Origin: a virus
DNA: 22,457 nt
IMG/VR virus record: IMGVR_UViG_3300033148_001059
Span: 1-22,457 of that record
Direction: 5' to 3' (one strand)
Positions within the stretch are counted from its first letter, which is position 1; each line of letters starts with the position of its first letter. This document shows, piece by piece, positions 21,868 through 22,457 of this stretch. The notes beneath the pieces are model-generated. The model had not been told where the DNA came from. It worked only from the letters and a program-made list of their open reading frames with translations, and made no database searches. The translations under genes and the position numbers were made by a program.

Positions 21868-21910
21868 AAAGGCCATGTTGCTCAGATAATTAACTGCGCA
21901 CATGGTCTTT
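21868..21910 (+). terminator. Hairpin between chaperone block and tape-measure gene
   Basis: AAAGGCCATGT (21868-21878) pairs with ACATGGTCTTT (21900-21910), 11 bp with one G-U, 21 nt loop. The 3' arm ends in TTT then CTTC, so it could be a weak terminator or an mRNA stabiliser. It lies about 20 nt before the tape-measure start, leaving its ribosome site free. Confidence 0.55.
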
Positions 21911-21930
21911 CTTCGTAGGAGAATTAACAA

Positions 21931-22457
21931 ATGGCTAAGATACTATTTGATGTTGGTATCTCCCCCGCATCGGTCAAAAGAGCCCAAATGGATATCAACA
22001 GGATATTCATGGGGCAAAGCTCTAGGCTGATTGATAGGGTAACCAAAAATCAAGTCAATTTGAACAAGGCTATCAAGCAAGGAACCTCCAATGCGTTCCA
22101 GTTTGGTAGACAGGTTCAATTTGCTGCCAAGAGACTAATGGCATGGACTGCTCCAGCAGCCGCTATTTTCGCTACTATCGGTGCGCTAAAATCTGCCGTT
22201 CAGCAAATCGTCAAACTAGACACCCAAGCTCGTAGGCTTTCATTCTTTGCCAGTGGCGGTCGTATTTTCGTAGACACAAGTAACGCAACCAAGGGTCTTA
22301 CGCGTGACATTTCAGGTCTTTCAAAGGCAATGTCGGAACTGGGAACCACAGCAAAAGCCTTCCAAAAGCTTGGGTCTGAGGCCAGGAGAACTTCGGCAGG
22401 CATTAACCTAATTGTCAATACTGCTAGGAAACTTGGTCTTTCGCTAGAAGATGTTAC
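21931..22457 (+). CDS. Tape-measure protein, 5' part (runs off the window)
   Basis: ATG 21931 follows TAGGAG by 9 nt and the frame stays open to the window end (175 full codons, no stop). The product starts MAKILFDVGISPASVKRAQM, is helical and Ala/Lys/Gln-rich, and holds a hydrophobic stretch WTAPAAAIFATIGAL (72-86) typical of tape-measure N-termini, with heptad-like repeats around it. It would set tail length as a scaffold inside the tube and later help DNA pass into the cell. Position after tube and chaperone genes supports the call; the true length lies outside the window. Confidence 0.85.
   Translation, partial: MAKILFDVGISPASVKRAQMDINRIFMGQSSRLIDRVTKNQVNLNKAIKQGTSNAFQFGRQVQFAAKRLMAWTAPAAAIFATIGALKSAVQQIVKLDTQARRLSFFASGGRIFVDTSNATKGLTRDISGLSKAMSELGTTAKAFQKLGSEARRTSAGINLIVNTARKLGLSLEDV

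Noticed and set aside
1-22457. tRNA genes, CRISPR arrays, insertion sequences, attachment sites
   Set aside because: I saw no cloverleaf, no spaced direct repeats, no transposase or integrase frame and no long terminal inverted repeats.

Overview
The window is a stretch of a tailed double-stranded DNA phage genome (Caudoviricetes). Every gene I accept lies on the + strand, packed tightly with many 1-40 nt overlaps, in the usual order of a packaging, head, neck and tail module. A large tube-like protein is followed directly by small helical proteins and the start of a tape-measure gene, and no sheath gene is seen. That suggests a siphovirus-like particle, although a sheath gene outside the window cannot be excluded. 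Base composition is moderately AT-rich. The host cannot be named from this sequence.

Layout. (1) 1-1323: a small hypothetical gene closed by a clear rho-independent terminator, then an HTH-containing terminase-small-subunit-like gene whose reading frame lacks a proper start (probable frameshift), then a tiny basic protein. (2) 1369-5967: an ERCC4/XPF-type nuclease overlapping the large terminase by ATGA, then a large portal protein. (3) 5979-7510: three accessory genes between portal and protease: a lysine-rich AT-hook protein, a protein with six G-x-H-x-H metal-binding repeats, and a sulfotransferase of the 'putative capsular polysaccharide synthesis' type. (4) 7548-10637: a fused prohead protease-scaffold with a convincing internal start for a free scaffold, a decoration-like protein and the major capsid protein, closed by a strong terminator. 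(5) 10712-15750: an unknown protein, then a cassette of five genes, four of them built from shared fibre domains, placed in the head region rather than after the tail genes. (6) 15830-18304: four head-completion/neck genes. (7) 18374-22457: a two-domain tail tube protein, three chaperone-position genes (two of them apparent paralogues) and the 5' end of the tape-measure gene.

Regulation. Short intergenic gaps carry a recurring GGTG-TATAAT-like element ahead of the portal, protease, fibre, neck and tube transcription units, suggesting one promoter class serving the structural genes. Hairpins follow the first gene and the capsid gene and precede the chaperone and tape-measure genes, probably setting relative expression.

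The most notable observations are: apparent complete absence of the tetranucleotides GATC and GTAC from 22.4 kb (about 80 of each would be expected) while CTAG is common; a sulfotransferase within the head operon; the G-x-H-x-H repeat protein; the lambda C/Nu3-like nested scaffold; the head-located fibre cassette; and the duplicated tube domain.
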